Positions 5,239-5,882 of a DNA stretch of 5,882 nucleotides are shown in pieces. Both the position numbers and the translations under genes were made by a program. Origin of the DNA: Deltaproteobacteria bacterium (GTDB lineage: Bacteria > Desulfobacterota > Syntrophia > Syntrophales > UBA2210); the NCBI GenBank assembly GCA_019314085.1, contig JAFCZZ010000107.1:1-5882 (forward strand), given 5' to 3'. The notes under the pieces were generated by a model. The model searched no databases. It was given only the letters and a program-made list of their open reading frames with translations, and was not told the DNA's origin. Position 1 is the first letter of the stretch. Each line of letters starts with the position of its first letter.

Positions 5239-5882
5239 TCACACCCCCCTCTCATCACGGCCAAACGCGTCTACCTCTTCTTGCAACCAGTCTATCCATC
5301 TCTCGATCCCCGCCCCGGTCTTGCAGGATACCTCCAGGATGGTGATCCGGGGATTCAGGGCCAGAACCCGCTTTTTCAGAACCGCCATATCAAAATCGCT
5401 GAGGGGGAGATAGTCGATCTTATTGACCAGGAGGAGATCACAGATGGAGAACATCAGGGGGTACTTGAGGGGTTTGTCATCCCCCTCGGGGATGCTCAGG
5501 ATCATCACGTTTTTGTGGGCCCCTGTATCGAATTCGGCGGGGCAGACAAGATTCCCCACGTTTTCGACGATGACCAGATCGAATTCGTCCACCCCCATAG
5601 CATCGATCCCCTGGGTGACCATGGTCGCATCGAGGTGGCAGAACCCCCCCGTCCTGAGCTGGATGGCGGGGACACCTCGGGCGGCAACCTTTTCCGCATC
5701 AACCGTGGAATCGATATCCGCTTCGATAACGCCCAGCCTTATCGCGTCCTTCAGGCCTTCGACCGTGCGGAGGATGAGGCTGGTCTTCCCCGACCCCGGC
5801 GAGGACATGAGATTCAGGAGCATCGTCTTCGTCTTTCGGAGACGTTCCCGGACCTCGTCAGCCTGCTTGATATTGTCGGAGA
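5239..5882 (-). CDS. hypB: Hydrogenase nickel incorporation GTPase HypB (5' end outside window)
   Basis: Cytoplasmic GTPase that, with HypA, delivers nickel to the active site of [NiFe] hydrogenase precursors. The frame stays open to the window edge, so the N-terminus is missing; 213 residues are visible. Fragment residues: the P-loop SPGSGKT (27-33), EADIDSTVDAEK (53-64), the G-domain metal ligands in GGFCHLDA (C81, H82) and NLVCPAEFD (C113), the guanine-specificity NKID (153-156) and SCKTG (185-189). An internal ATG at 5823 lies inside the conserved region just before the P-loop, and HypB-like sequence (NIKQADEVRERLRKTKT) continues upstream of it, so 5823 is not the true start. Whether a His-rich or CxxCGC N-terminal metal site exists cannot be seen. 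It ends at TGA 5241-5239, directly against the permease start. Confidence 0.97.
   Translation of the reverse strand, partial: SDNIKQADEVRERLRKTKTMLLNLMSSPGSGKTSLILRTVEGLKDAIRLGVIEADIDSTVDAEKVAARGVPAIQLRTGGFCHLDATMVTQGIDAMGVDEFDLVIVENVGNLVCPAEFDTGAHKNVMILSIPEGDDKPLKYPLMFSICDLLLVNKIDYLPLSDFDMAVLKKRVLALNPRITILEVSCKTGAGIERWIDWLQEEVDAFGRDERGV

Noticed and set aside
5238..5264. Longer start of the permease at 5264
   Set aside because: The ATG at 5237 has a much better ribosome binding site and sits one nucleotide after the hypB stop; the nine extra residues are polar and do not resemble a membrane-protein start.

Overview
The window is GC-rich and tightly packed. It looks like the chromosome of an anaerobic bacterium, most likely a sulfate-reducing or syntrophic Desulfobacterota. 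That placement is an inference from gene content, not a proven taxonomy. The content behind it is a TRAP carboxylate transporter, an acyl-CoA synthetase, two cysteine-rich ferredoxin-type proteins and the hydrogenase-maturation GTPase HypB beside a His-rich metal permease.

Layout: plus-strand genes fill positions 1-4458 and minus-strand genes fill 4524-5882, and the two blocks converge. On the plus strand come the C-terminal end of a TRAP large permease (cut by the left edge), a 132-bp gap with a run of ten Gs, a 534-aa AMP-forming acyl-CoA synthetase, and 12 nt after it a 331-aa Fe-S protein. A 269-bp leader region follows, then a 360-aa paralog of that Fe-S protein. On the minus strand, hypB (5' end cut by the right edge) runs into a 237-aa permease whose start codon lies one nucleotide after the hypB stop.

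How the genes may work together: the permease could import an organic acid that the ligase activates to a CoA thioester. The two Fe-S proteins could serve redox steps or redox sensing tied to its breakdown. Both share a winged-helix-like N-terminal region, a conserved set of cysteines including an ICNCCSCCC block, and a ferredoxin-like C-terminus. The first keeps only one 4Fe-4S motif and the second has two. The minus-strand pair is a nickel module: HypB inserts Ni into [NiFe] hydrogenase, and the permease, with 12 His in one 31-residue loop, is a good candidate for moving nickel.

The most interesting parts are the tandem Fe-S paralogs and the leader between them. The leader holds a good sigma-70-like promoter, a perfect 6-3-6 palindrome, a 9-bp direct repeat at a 42-bp offset, and a compact potential RNA pseudoknot. 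The ligase also has a Gly-to-Val change next to its catalytic C-terminal lysine and an extra charged segment. I saw no tRNA, rRNA, CRISPR array or insertion sequence.
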